From positions 43,440,454 to 43,504,453 of the forward strand of contig NC_090761.1 of NCBI RefSeq assembly GCF_036898095.1: a stretch of DNA of 64,000 nt. The letters run 5' to 3'. The stretch is from Palaemon carinicauda. Its lineage: Eukaryota; Arthropoda; Malacostraca; Decapoda; Palaemonidae. The position numbers and the translations under genes were made by a program. The notes below the pieces were generated by a model that did not search any database, was not told the DNA's origin, and was given only the letters and a program-made list of their open reading frames with translations. Positions 30,871 through 42,681 of the stretch are shown here, piece after piece; positions within the stretch are counted from its first letter, which is position 1; each line of letters starts with the position of its first letter.

Positions 30871-33040
30871 TGGGGGTTGATCATCTTGTTCAGCAATGTC
30901 CTCATCAGAGGGTTCCTCATCCGAAACTGATGAGGAAACGGCAACGGAGTGGGCAACGTCTGACTCGCTGAATCCGGTCGCACTGGTGGATGCGTGACGG
31001 AGCCGGACACAAGATCATGGTACTGCTGCACAGTCTGTGAACTGTCAACCATGGGGACGCGAGGAAGAACAGTGTCAACCCGAAACTGTCTAGACTGTCT
31101 GGGTTGTGCAGTCAACCCCCTACCGGGTTGCTGAGGTTGCCGCACTGCGTCACAACAAGTCACCTCTGTTGGTTGTTGAACGTCTTCCTAGTGACACACT
31201 GAACGTCCACAACCACCTCCGAGAGTCGCTTAACGTCAACGTGCGACTGGCAACCCACACTGGGTCGCACCGGTGGAGGAACCACCTCAACTGGCGGACG
31301 TGAGTAGGATACCTCAGCGTCAACAGGGCGTACAACCAACCGGTAGGAAGGTTGTTGGCTAGGAGGTTCTTCTCCGTAAAAAATCCTCTATCAAGGACAC
31401 AAGCTTGGACTGCATGTCTTGCAACAAAGCCAATTAGGGTCTATGGGAGCAGGTGTGGCAACAGACGGGGTTAGCGACCGAAGCAGAACCATTTACCATC
31501 CCTGGAAGCCTTGTTATGCTTTAATTAAAGTCCATAGGAGGCTAAGCAGCTTAAGGCTCCTCTCCAAATGACAGAGTCCTCAAAGGAATATCAGAAGGAG
31601 GGAGAACAGCACTTTCTCATCTACAGGAACCATGTTCGAGAAAAGCTAGGTTATCTCAGTGAGGGTCTCACTGGTGTATAAGCAGTAGACCAGAAGGCAA
31701 CGTTATGTAACTGCTTGACAGTCTGAGAACTGTCAAAAACTGAACTGTCAACCACAACAGGTGCGTGAGGACATACAGCACTGGTGCATAAGTAGCAGAC
31801 CAGAAGGCAACGTCATGTAACTGCTTGACAGTCTGTGAGCTGGCAACAACCAAAGCTGTGTGGGGAAGCCTCAACTCCTGACTGACTAGTCTGCTGCGGG
31901 CGAGTGGCGGTAACCACAGTGGGTTGCGGAGGCTGACACACCGTGTCAAAACACGGCAGCTTGTGGTAGCTCACGCACGGCAACGGAGTGCTCCGTGTGT
32001 CTGTGGGAGTCAGCATGCGTCTGGCAGGGTAGACTGCTCATGGGTGGAGGAGCTCTCACAACAAGAGTGTGGGAGCAGGCAGCCATGCTGGGAGCACAAC
32101 CGTGGCAGGTTGTAGGCAAACGGGTGCATCGTCAACCTTCTCCACAGTCGGAGTGTGGGAGCAGGCAACAACCAAAGCGGAGTGGTGGTGCGTGGTGGGG
32201 ACTGCCGTGGGTTGTGGAAACTAACGCATCGCGTCAAAACACGGCAGCTTGACTCCACCTTCCCACTGCTGATGCGGTAGCTCACGCATGTTAACGGAGG
32301 GAGCCGCATGTCGGCTAACGTTAACATGCGTCTGGCAGGGTCGATTGCGAATCGGAGGTGGAGCTCTCCGCAGTCGGAGTGTGGGAGCAGGCAGCCTCAG
32401 CGTGAGCTGGGCGCACAACCGTGGTAGGTTGTAGGCTAACGAGAGCAGTGTAAACCTTCTCCGCACGAAACTCCTGCATAACCGCAGCTAACTGAGTCTG
32501 CATAGACTGCAGTAAAGACCATTTAGGGTCTACAAAAAACGGCAACAAACGGAGCTACTGTCCGTTGTGACTGAGGGTCTAAAACAGCTGGTGCGGCAAC
32601 AGACGGAGTTACTGCCTGTTGCGGTACCACCTTGCCTCTCTTGGGAGGTGTGCAGTCGTCGGATGACTGCAGCGAGTCCGAACTGACCCAGTGGCTACAC
32701 CTAGGCCGTTGGACTTGCGCGGAAGGGACCGACTTGCACTTAAAAGCTGCAAGATTTGGTCCATGGTTTCTACGAGAAACCTCTTCCGCAGACGAGGAAT
32801 AAATGGGCTCTCTCGTCTTTGTGTGGGTGGGGCGATCACGTCGGCAACGTGTGTAGATACGCCCGAAACCACGGAGGGAAAAACGTCTGTTCGTCGATCA
32901 AGGCCTGTGGAACCCATAAGTCGTTCGACATTACTTCTCCCCTGGGCTTGGGAGCTTGTAAGAGGTCCCGGACTAGGTGAACAACTGGCACGAACAGACG
33001 AACCCTCGGACGCAACACTGTAACACTTTGCGCATATCAC
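30843..33040 (-). pseudogene. Rearranged gag of DIRS copy C with internal duplications
   Basis: Gag fragments follow each other with repeated content: 30843-31163 (DAVRQPQQPGR, ASQTLPTPLPFPHQF), 31668-31949, 31813-32016, 32010-32327, 32221-32548 and 32609-33040 (ASCSPSPGPLTSSQAQGR). At nucleotide level a segment of about 230-240 bases is repeated with about 290-bp spacing (31927-32170 against 32215-32440). A shorter one repeats at 31680-31740 and 31793-31850 (both with TGTAACTGCTTGACAGTCTG). No long frame survives. Confidence 0.68.
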
Positions 33041-34351
33041 TTTATCACTTTTGATTTTCTGTTTGCACTTATTTCACTGAAATCGAAACTTTAACTGATT
33101 TCTACCTGAAACACGCAATCCTATCCTTCATTAAAAGGTAGTAATTGCGAAAACAGTTTACAATGCAACAGAAAAACATAAATAAAGATAAAGAATACAG
33201 TGGCTGGAAAAGAGACTAAACACTAGATCAAATAAACTACGTTTACAATCTCTCACCGCATAAAGCCTGGGAACAAGAATAAAACTCTAGAAACGTTTTA
33301 CCTTCTTCCCCTACAGCGACTAGGGAGAAGAGTAAAAAACGAATTCAGTGGCTGGAAAAGAGACTAAACACTAGATCAAATAAACTACGTTTACAATCTC
33401 TCACCGCCTAAAGCCTGGGAACAAGAATAAAACTCTAGAAACGTTTTACCTTCTTCCTCTACAGCGACTAGGGAGAAGAGTAAAAAACGAGAACAACGTT
33501 ACCCGCATGAACGAAACGTTTATTCTCCTCTCTCTCCCTCCGTCTCTATCTCTCTCTCTCTTCTCTCTTGACTTAGCACCTGAGAGAAGAGCCCAATTAT
33601 ATATCGTTAAAACATGTTATTTGCTAAAAGGTTTCCCAAATAAAAAGTTCCTTTATTTAGAATTAAACCATTTAAGCTAAGAAAGAATGAACGAAACGCT
33701 AGAATCGGTTTACTCTTACTGCAACGTGAAACCGTGATGACTCTCTCTCTATCGTAACGATAGAGCGCATGTTGAACGTTCTGAACGTCAACAACTGCGG
33801 AGACTAAAAAACTAAACGTTAGTTCATCTTTGAAAACAGTACGAGACTATCAAAGAAATTCTTTCATAAAACATGAAAATTAAAAAGTATTAAATTCTTA
33901 AAAGGTTAAATACGATATGACGGGCTCAATGTTAATTAACTTCGGTTCCAAGTAAGGACCGCCTACTATTAGGAAAGGTCGCATATAAACAAACATAAAA
34001 ATTAATTTTTTATAAGTTTATAATAAATGGAAAGTTAATCGAAGAGGCCTATCAAGGCGGAGAGATAAAAAAAATAAATAGATCTATAACTTGTTAAGCA
34101 AAATTACCAAAAACCTAAACACACTTCCGTCTAAGGGAAGGGTCGGCCATTTAAAAGTGAAAGAGAGTCCATACTCTCTTCGTCACCATAATTAAATCTA
34201 TCGAAAACGAATTCAAGTTTTGAAATGAAGATAAAACCCCTGCATAGCGAAAGCTCAAAACTGGAATAGTGTACTTCACCAAATCGTTGTGAAAACAAAT
34301 CCAGTTAGGGACGGCGTATTTAGTAGGTCCTGCCATTGGCACGACAGAGGA
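33041..34351 (-). other. Leader of DIRS copy C with 148-bp tandem duplication
   Basis: Homologous to the leaders of copies A and B. The segment 33198-33345 is repeated at 33346-33493 with only two or three differences noticed. A CT tract follows at about 33530-33567. No gene is seen. Confidence 0.65.
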
Positions 34352-34522
34352 AAAATTGGTTCTTGTTGACAAGAAGTACCTGAGTACCTACTCGACAGAT
34401 GGCGCTGTTGTTGTACACCCCCACCTGTATAGCGATCGCTGGCGTATCCCGACCGTAGGTTTTTTCTGTCGAGCAACAGAGTTGCAGCTACATGATCATC
34501 AGGTAAGATTAATATTGAAAAA
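34352..34522. repeat. Right inverted terminal repeat of DIRS copy C
   Basis: Partner of 28080-28231. The outermost bases (about 34480-34522) match the right half of the ICR. Confidence 0.9.
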
Positions 34523-35162
34523 CATGCGATAAAACAAGCTCAATTTCAGATGAATATACACTCACTAGAGATTGAGAGCCAATGGGGAACATGTGAACGA
34601 GGAGTGTGTTCAAGATCAGATGAGTGCGCACGCCAGCAAGAGAATGCCCACGCAATGTCTCGTAAATATCAGATCTTTCTCGTCCTCTGCAATGTATAGT
34701 CTTCAAAGATTTGACTTTAAAGATGGCGAGCATATGTTTTCCTTGATGGAGAGGCTGATCCCCTGGGAGAACTCTGAATAAGCTCTCTTCTCTTCACCTT
34801 ATGAATAAGTGAACTGTACCCAAACACTAAAAGAAGACTAGGTCAAAGAAATCATGTTGGGTGGAGAGGAAGGCCATAAACACTTCCTTCCCTTACTAGA
34901 AGACAACGGCGCAGTGAAATCAGAAGACTGACACTCAAATGCAAGTTCGAGTCTTCACCCTTTTTAGTCATCCCACCCAAGGGGAGATGGAGGTTTGGTA
35001 GTCCAAATGACAAAATACCAGAGGGAAAAAAGAAGTCTAGCAGATTTTTTTGACTGAGGAAGACTCCAAAGAAAAAAAATCCTGCTTATAGTCTTCCTTC
35101 CTCCTCTATCCACTTCAAGTACAGCCATTCTTTACATTCCTTACAGGGTTATGACTGCGCAC
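34523..35162. other. Interval with no recognisable gene
   Basis: Ordinary AT-rich sequence between DIRS copy C and the old LINE fragment. No convincing frame, repeat or RNA gene is seen. Confidence 0.4.
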
Positions 35163-35263
35163 ATTATCATCATCATTTTCACTAGCTAAGCTCCAACACT
35201 AGTTGGAAAAGCAAGATGCTATAAGCCCCTGGGCCCCAACAAGGAAAAATAGCCCAGTGAGAA

Positions 35264-35396
35264 GAGGAAATAAGGAAATACAGTATACTATATGAGAAGG
35301 AAATAAGGAAATACAGTATACTATATGAGAAGGAAATAAGGAAATACAGTATACTATATGAGAAGGAAATAAGGAAATACAGTATACTATATGAGA
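35264..35396. repeat. 33-bp tandem repeat, four copies
   Basis: A unit with AAATAAGGAAATACAGTATA repeats four times almost without change. As 33 is a multiple of three, it produces an artificial minus-strand frame with an 11-residue repeat. It lies inside the LINE 3' region and is probably a local slippage product. Confidence 0.88.
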
Positions 35397-35708
35397 AGTA
35401 ATGAACAATAAAATTAAATATTTTAAGAACAATAACATGATCTTTCATGTACAAACTATAAAGAGAGACTTTTGAACTTTTGAAGTTCAATCGATTCAAC
35501 TACCCGATTAGAACTATCATTCCACAACTTGGGCACAGCTGGAATAAAACTTCCAGAATACTGAGTACTATTGATCATCATGATGGAGAAAGCAAGAAAA
35601 TTAGAATTACAGTGGTACCTCTATATACGAATTTAATTCGTTCCACAACCTACTTCGGATATAGAAATGTTATTTTTATTAATAAAATAAATTTTTGAAT
35701 ATACTTAC

Positions 35709-35864
35709 CCGGTGATCATATAAGCTGTCAGCTCTGCTGCCCAACAGAAAAACCTAAGGACAAAATACGCCAGCGATCGCTATACAGGTGGGGGTGTACA
35801 TCAACAGCGCCATCTGTCGAGCAGGTACTCAAGTACTCCATGTAAACACAGAACCAATTTTCTC
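35709..35864. repeat. Left inverted terminal repeat of DIRS copy D
   Basis: Reverse complement of 42017-42173 with about three or four differences over 155 bases. The outer bases (35667-35708) pair with the left half of the ICR. Confidence 0.92.
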
Positions 35865-35910
35865 CTCGGTCCACTGGGTCTCTATTGGGGAGGAAGGGAG
35901 GGTCCTTTAA

Positions 35911-36004
35911 TATATGATCACCGGGTAAGTATATTCAAAAATTTATTTTATTAATAAAAATAACATTTTTCAATATTAAACTTAGCCGGTGATCATATAA
36001 GCTG
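35911..36004. repeat. ICR of DIRS copy D
   Basis: The left half is the reverse complement of the left outer terminus (35667-35722), and the right half that of the right outer terminus (about 42150-42192), including the copy-specific GGTGATCATATAAGCTG. Confidence 0.9.
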
Positions 36005-36411
36005 ATTCACACCCAGGGGGGTGGGTAGAGACCAGCATTACATGTTTACATTATTAAGAGCTAAGTATTTTGTATTTCATTTTAGCAGTTATTCAAAATA
36101 ACAAACATAAAATAAATAAGTACCTGGTAAGGAAGTCGACTTGAACAATTACTCTGCCTTTTTAAGTACGTCTTCCTTACTGAGCCTCGCGATCCTCATA
36201 GGATGCTGTGCGACTCCTAGGAGCTGAAGTATCAAGGGTTGCAACCCATACTAAAGGACCTCATCAAAACCTCTAATCTAGGCGCTTCTCAAGAAAAGAA
36301 TTTGACCACCCGCCAAATCAACCAGGATGCGAAAGGCTTCTTAGCCTTCCGGACAACCCAAAAACAACAATAAAAAACATTTCAAGAGAAAGATTAAAAA
36401 AGGTTATGGAA

Positions 36412-37560
36412 TTAGGGGAATGTAGTGGTTGAGCCCTCACCCACTACTGCACTCGCTGCTACGAATGGTCCCAGGGTGTAGCAGTTCTCGTAAAGAGACT
36501 GGACATCTTTAAGATAAAAAGACGCGAACACTGACTTGCTTCTCCAATAGGTTGCGTCCATTATACTCTGCAGAGATCTGTTTTGTTTGAAGGCCACTGA
36601 AGTTGCGACAGCTCTAACTTCATGTGTCCTTACCTTCAGCAAAGCATGGTCTTCCTCATTCAGATGGGAATGAGCTTCTCGTATCAACAGTCTAATATAA
36701 TAGGAAACTGCATTCTTCGACATAGGTAAAGAAGGTTTCTTAATAGCACACCATAAAGCTTCTGACTGTCCTCGTAAAGGTTTAGTTCGTTTTAAATAGA
36801 ACTTTAGAGCTCTGACAGGGCACAAGACTCTTTCTAGTTCATTTCCAACCAAATTAGAAAGGCTTGGAATATCGAACGATTTCGGCCAAGGACGAGAAGG
36901 TAGTTCGTTTTTGGCTAGAAAACCAAGCTGCAAAGAACATGTAGCCGTTTCAGATGAAAATCCGATGTTCCTGCTGAAGGCGTGTATCTCACTGACTCTT
37001 TTAGCTGTAGCTAAGCAGACAAGGAAAAGAGTCTTTAAAGTGAGATCTTTAAAGGAGGCTGATTGTAGTGGCTCGAACCTTTCTGACATAAGGAATCTTA
37101 GTACCACGTCTAAATTCCAACCTGGTGTGGCCAAACGACGCTCCTTCGAGGTCTCAAAAGACTTAAGGAGGTCCTATAGATCTTTGTTGTTGGAAAGATC
37201 TAAGCCTCTGTGACGGAAGACTGCTGCCAACATGCTTCTGTAACCCTTGATCGTGGGAGCTGAAAGAGATCTTTCCTTCCTCAGATATAAAAGGAAGTCA
37301 GCTATTTAAGTTACAGAGGTACTGGTTGAGGATACTGATACCGACTTGCACCAGTTTCGGAAGACTTCCCACTTCGACTGGTAGACTCTAAGAGTGGATG
37401 TCCTCCTTGCTCTAGCAATCGCCCTGGCTGCCTCCTTCGAAAAGCCTCTAGCTCTCGAGAGTCTTTCGATAGTCTGAAGGCAGTCAGACGAAGAGCGTGG
37501 AGGCTTGGGTGTACCTTCTTTACGTGTGGCTGACGTAGAAGGTCCACTCTTAGCGGAAGA
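36412..37560 (-). pseudogene. Tyrosine recombinase of DIRS copy D, two stop codons
   Basis: The C-terminal 240 codons are open (36412-37134) with Arg in AKRVSEIHAFS, HxxR in THEVRAVATS, Trp in DATYWRSKS, Tyr in FASFYL, and a tail to ASAVVGEGS. The N-terminal part, with SSDCLQTIERLSRARGF and VYQSKWEVFRNWCK, lies at about 37309-37560 in the same frame. Two nonsense codons interrupt it, TAA at 37306-37308 and TAG at 37174-37176; copies B and C have glutamine codons there. Apart from these the frame is conserved, so inactivation is recent. Confidence 0.88.
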
Positions 37561-39564
37561 GTTCTGGGAACGTCCACTAGCCATTGCAGTACCTCGGTGA
37601 ACCATTCTCTCGCGGGCCAGAAGGGAGCAACCAACGTCAACCTTGTCCCTTCGTGAGAGGCGAACTTCTGCAGTACCTTGTTGACAATCTTGAACGGGGG
37701 GAATGCATATAGGTCTAGATGGGACCAATCCAGTAGAAAGGCATCTATATGAACTGCTGCTGGGTCCGGGATTGGCGAGCAATAATTTGGGAGCCTCTTG
37801 GTCATTGAGGTTGCAAAGAGATCTATGGTAGGTTGGCCCCATGTGGCCCAAAGTCTCTTGCATACATTCTTGTGAAGGGTCCATTCTGTTGGGATGATTT
37901 GACCCTTCCGACTGAGGCGGTCCGCCATGACATTCATGTTGCCTTGAATGAACCTCGTTACTAGAGACAGGTTTAGATCTCTTGACCAGGTGAGGAGGTC
38001 CCTTGCGATCTCGTACAACTTCAGAGAATGGGTCCCTCCTTGCTTGGAGATGTACGCCAAGGCCGTGGTGTTGTCGGAGTTCACCTCCACCACCTACCTT
38101 GCCTAGAAGGAGGGACTTGAAGCTTTTCAAGGCCAGATGAACTGCCAGTAGCTCCTTGCAGTTGATATGTAACGCTCTTTGCTCCGAGTTCCAGGTGCCC
38201 GAGCATTCCCGACCGTCTAATGTCGCACCCCAGCCCGTGTCCGATGCGTCCGAGAAGAGAACGTGGTTGGGGGTCTGAACAGTCAGTGGCAGACCCTCTC
38301 TGAGGTTGATGTTGTCCTTCCACCAGGTCAGTGATGACTTCATCTTCTCGGAAATAGGGATCGAGACCGCTTCTAGCGTCTTGTCCTTTCTCCAGTGAAC
38401 AGCCAGGTGAAATTGAAGGGGACGGAGGTGCAGTCTCCCTAACGCAATGAACTGGTCCAGTGATGAAAGCGTCCCTATCAGACTCATCCACTGTCTGACT
38501 GAACATCGGTCCTTCATTAGCATGTTCTGGATGCATCCTTGGGCTTGACTTATTCTGGGGGCCGACGGAAAAGCCCGAAAAGCTTGACTGTGAATCTCCA
38601 TCCCTAGGTACACTATAGTTTGGGATGGGACCAGTTGGGACTTTTCCATATTGACCAGGAGACCCAATTCCTTGGTCAGATCTAGAGTCCACTTTAGATT
38701 CTCCAGACAGCGACGACTGGACGAAGCTCTTAAAAGCCAGTCGTCCAAATAGAGGGAGGCTCTGATGTCTGCTAAATGCAGGAATTTGGCAATATTCCTC
38801 ATCAGTTTCGTAAAGACAAGAGGCGCCGTGCTTAGGCCAAAGCACAGGGCTTGAAATTGGTAGACAACCTTCCCGTAAACGAACCTTAGAAAAGGTTGGG
38901 AATCTGGGTGGATGGGGACGTGAAAGTAAGCGTCCTTGAGGTCTAAAGAGACCATCCAGTCTTCCTTCCTGACCGCTGCTAGAACAGACTTTGTCGTCTC
39001 CATGGCGAACGTCTGCTTGGTGACAAAGACATTCAGAGCACTGACGTCTAGCACCGGTCTCCACCCTCCTGTCTTCTTTACCACTAAGAAGAGACGGTTG
39101 TAGAAGCCCGGGGATTGATGGTCCCGGACTTTGACTACCGCTCCCTTTTCTAGTAAGAGACACACCTCTTGCTTCAAAGCTAGTCGCTTGTCCTCCTCTC
39201 TGTACCTGGGAGAGAGGTCGATGGGAGTCGTTGCTAGAGGGGGCTTGCGCAAGAATGGGATCTTGTACCCCTCTCTGAGCAACTTCACAGATTGTGCATC
39301 TGCGCCCCTGTTCTCCCAGGACTGCCAGTAGTTCTTGAGTCTGGCTCCCACTGCTGTCTGAAGAAGGTGGCAGTCAGACTCTGCCTCTAAAGGACTTGGT
39401 ACCTTTCTTCTTGCTCCCACGTTTCCCTTCGGCACGAGCACCTCCTCTGCTGGAGGCTCTGCCACGAAAGTGCGGAATAAATCTTGACGCTGGAATATCC
39501 ATCCTGGGTCTAGACACGGAAGGCTAAGGGGTGGCTTTGCGTGCAGATGACGCAACCAGGTCAT
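37311..39564 (-). pseudogene. Reverse transcriptase, RNase H and methyltransferase-like protein of DIRS copy D
   Basis: The reverse transcriptase is complete: KKTGGWRPVLDVSALN, MVSLDLKDAYFHVPIHP, CFGLSTAPLVFTKLM and the active site ASLYLDDWLL, within 38480-39200. RNase H follows with HVLFSDASD, INCKELLAV and, after the frame change, VEVNSDNTTALAY and NVMADRLSRKG. Then comes the methyltransferase-like block (DLFATSMTKRL, SPIPDP, LYAFPPF, WPAREWF). A four-base insertion near 38090 shifts the frame between the two RNase H halves, so the correct frame continues at 37311-38093. A long frame in the original register after this point is fortuitous until it meets the recombinase. The start overlaps the gag end by about 41 bases. 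Confidence 0.87.
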
Positions 39565-41811
39565 GCGTGTCTTTTTGAATCAAGGAGGCAGCAATCTCCT
39601 CGATCAACTCCTCTGGGAAAAGGCACTTCGAGAGAGGGGCAAACATAAGCTCCGACCTCTGACATTGAGTTACTCCAGCTGACAAGAAGGAGCAAAGGTT
39701 TTCTCGTTTCTTGAGGACCCCGGAAACGAACGAAGCCGCAAGCTCACTGGAACCGTCCCGTATGGCCTTGTCCATGCAGGACATAATGAGCATGGAAGTT
39801 TCCTTGTCAGAAGGGGAGGTATTCCTGCTCAACGCTCCCAAACACCAATCCAAAAAGTTAAACACTTCGAACGCTCTGAACACTCCTTTCATAAGATGAT
39901 CTAAATCTGAAGGAGTCCAACAAATCTTGGAGCGTCTCATGGCCAGCCTGCGGGGAGAGTCTACTAGACTTGAGAAGTCGCCCTGGGCAGAGGCAGGAAC
40001 TCCCAAGCCGAGAACTTCTCCCGTGGCATACCAGACGCTCGATCTGGAAGCGAGTTTCGTAGGGGGAAACAAGAATGCTGTCTTCCCCAGGTGCTTTTTG
40101 GACTGCATCCAATCTCCCAACACCCTTAAAGCTCTCTTGGACGAGCGGGCGAGGACGAGCTTCGTAAAGGCAGGCGCGGTAGACTGCGTGCCTAAAGCGA
40201 ACTCAGATGGAGGTGAGCGTGGGGCCGCAGAAACAAACTGATCGGGATATAACTCCTTGAACAGTGCAAGTACTTTTCTAAAGTCCAAGGAGGGAGGCGT
40301 GGTCTTGGGTTCGTCGATGTCCGTGTGCGGGTCGTCAAGGTGTGCAGCGTCGTCATCATCAGAGAGTCCATCGTCTGAATACTGAAGAGGAAGCGGCAAA
40401 GGAGTAGGCATTGGCTGGTCAGCTGAGTCCGGCAGCACGGGTGCATGCGTGACTGCACTGGACGCAACGTCATGGAACTGTTGGTCAGTCTGTGAGCAGG
40501 CAACAACCATAGCTGCGCGGGGGCGCAAAGCGTCTACTCCCGAATGTCTAGTCTGCTGTGGGCGAGTAGGGGTAACCACAGTGGGTTGCGGAGGTTGACG
40601 CACCGCGTCAGACGCACCGCGTCAAAACAAAACAACTTAGGTTGTTGTTGTTGTAACTCGCGAACGTCAACGGAGGGTTCCGTGCGTCGGCGAACGTCAA
40701 CATGCGGCTGGCAGGGTACAGTGCGCATGGGTGGCGGGACTCTCACAGCTGGAGTGCGGGAGAAGGTAGCCTCAGCGTCAACTGGACGCACAACCGTGGT
40801 TGGTTGTAGGCTAACGGGTGCAGCGTCAACCTTCTCCACACGAAAGTCCTGCATTAAAGATGACAACTGTGTCTGCATGGTCTGCAGCAAAGCCCACTTA
40901 GGGTCTACAGTAGCAGGTGCGGCAACAGACGGTGTTACTGCCTGTTGCGGTACCACTTTGCCTCTCTTAGGAGGTGTGCAGTCATCGGAAGACTGCAGCG
41001 AGTCCGAACTGACCCAGTGGCTACAACTGGGCCGCTGGACTAGCGCGGAAGGGACCTTGCGTTTGAGAGGTCGTGAGACCTTGGTCCATTGTTTCTTCCG
41101 AGAAACATCTTCCGCAGACGAGGAATAAATGGGCTCTCTCGTCTTCTTGTGGGTGGGGCGATCTTGGCAAGATACGTCCGAAACCACGGAGGGAACGTCT
41201 GTCCGCTGATTAAAGCCTGTCGAACCCTTTGGTCGTACGACATTGCTTCTCCCCTGGGCTTGGGAGCTTGCAAGAGGTCCCGGACTGGGAGGACGACAGG
41301 CACGAACAGACACACCCTCAAGCGCAACACTAACACTTTTCACAACACCTCCACTCACTAGGTCACTACCCACTGCACTCTTACCCTTCAACTCCCTGAC
41401 GTCTGCCATGAGTTGGTTACGGTCACTCGCCAATGACTCGACTCTCTCACCCAGAGCCTGGATGGCACGCATCATATCTGCCATCGAAGGTTGTTGAGTG
41501 CTAGAAGGGGGATCAGGAGCAACCACTACAGGGGAAGGAATAGGTTGTGGGGCATGGGGAGAGGAAAAATCAACTGAGAGAGATGAACTCCTGACTCTAT
41601 CTCTCTCTAGCCTACGTGAATATTTCAGGAATTCGAGAAAATCGAATTCCGAAAGCCCAACGCATTCCTCACATCGATCTTCCAATTGACAGGATTTACC
41701 CCGACAATTGGAACAAATGGTGTGCGGATCGATAGAGGCCTTCGGAAGACGCCTTGAACAGTCCCTAGCACTACACTTCCTGTATTTAGGGACTTGAGAA
41801 GGGTCAGCCAT
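39524..41811 (-). pseudogene. gag of DIRS copy D, one frameshifting duplication
   Basis: Two frames, 40534-41811 and 39524-40603, together give a structural protein of about 760 residues starting at the ATG at 41811. The N-terminus has a Cys-rich cluster (RKCSARDC, ICSNCRGKSC, DRCEEC) that could bind zinc. It is followed by a short coiled-coil-like stretch (AIQALGERVESLASDRNQL), basic Ser-rich repeats, an acidic stretch (DDGLSDDDDAAHLDD) and the conserved core (SVWYATGEVLGLGVPAS, SLVDSPRRLAMRRSK). An exact 14-bp tandem duplication at 40597-40624 changes frame. The C-terminal end reads into the start of the reverse-transcriptase frame. Confidence 0.82.
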
Positions 41812-42016
41812 CTTGAATTAGTCAAAGGGGAATTCAAAATCTATCCAAGTCGTCAACAAATAATCCAAAATTCAATCAAAGAATGCAAGGAAGTATTGAA
41901 GATAACCTCTGCAAAGCGAAAGCTAATAACTAGAAATGAGTACTTCACCAAAATCTGTGAAAATCAATCCAGTAAGCAACAGCGTATTTAGTAGGTCTTG
42001 CCGGTGGCACGACAGA
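41812..42016 (-). other. Short leader of DIRS copy D
   Basis: Only about 200 bases separate the gag start from the right inverted repeat. The 1.2-kb leader with CT tract found in copies A, B and C is absent. No other feature is seen. Confidence 0.6.
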
Positions 42017-42173
42017 GAGAAAATTGGTTCTGTGTTTACATGGAGTACTTAAGTACGTGCTCGACAGATGGCGCTGTTGATGTACACCCCCACCTGTATA
42101 GCGATCGCTGGCGTATTTTGTCCTTAGGTTTTTCTGTCGGGCAGCAGAGCTGACAGCTTATATGATCACCGGC
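42017..42173. repeat. Right inverted terminal repeat of DIRS copy D
   Basis: Partner of 35709-35864; the terminal bases to 42192 match the ICR right half. Confidence 0.92.
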
Positions 42174-42465
42174 TAAGTTTAATATTGAAAAACGAATTTT
42201 CCCATAAGAATACATGGTAATTCATTTAATTCGTTCCTCAGCCTAAAAACCCATAATAAATCCTTAATAAATGGCTACACATAATTACACATAACAATAA
42301 CATAACTGCATAATATGAAAGAAGCATGTAAAAAAGATAATTATAAAGAAATAATAAATAAAAAATGTGTTTTATTGCCACTTTACCTTAGAGACAGGCC
42401 AACGCAGGTGTAGGATTTGCTACGCCATGAGGAGACGGACGATCGGCGAGAAGGTAGACATGGTG

Positions 42466-42485
42466 TTAACATGTTCTTTAGATAT

Positions 42486-42561
<76 letters not shown>

Positions 42562-42600
42562 TTCTTCACTGTTAGTGTTAGAGACGTCTATTAATTTTTT

Positions 42601-42681
<81 letters not shown>

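Larger units (their letters stand above)
28039..34522 (-). mobile_element. DIRS retrotransposon copy C, non-autonomous
   Basis: A 6.5-kb DIRS copy with both inverted ends (28080-28231 against 34352-34505) and its own ICR (28282-28372). It encodes only fragments. Reverse transcriptase is deleted at the same junction as in copy A: near 30860-30880 the sequence runs from the RNase H start directly into the gag tail. Gag is rearranged and partly triplicated, and the leader holds an exact-looking 148-bp tandem duplication. The outer ends differ in sequence from those of copies A, B and D, but the ICR changes with them. It must have moved using proteins from other copies. Confidence 0.9.
35667..42192 (-). 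mobile_element. DIRS retrotransposon copy D, most complete gene set
   Basis: A 6.5-kb DIRS element with inverted repeats (35709-35864 and 42017-42173), an ICR (35911-36004), full-length gag, reverse transcriptase, RNase H, methyltransferase-like domain and recombinase, all on the minus strand. It is the only copy here with an intact reverse transcriptase and with the Cys-rich gag N-terminus. Four small lesions disable it: a 14-bp duplication in gag (40597-40624), a 4-base insertion in RNase H near 38090, and two stop codons in the recombinase (37306-37308 and 37174-37176). The repeats differ at only a few positions, so insertion was fairly recent. It sits inside the TA-flanked element. Confidence 0.93.

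Noticed and set aside
35182..35499. Frame with an 11-residue repeat (LYFLISFSYSI)
   Set aside because: Product of the 33-bp tandem repeat inside a LINE 3' region.
36412..37560. Prophage or integron integrase, because of the tyrosine recombinase motifs
   Set aside because: It is linked to gag, reverse transcriptase, RNase H, inverted repeats and an ICR, which is the DIRS arrangement.
38081..39163. A 360-codon minus-strand frame overlapping the copy D reverse transcriptase
   Set aside because: A shadow frame: the reverse-transcriptase motifs lie in the other register.
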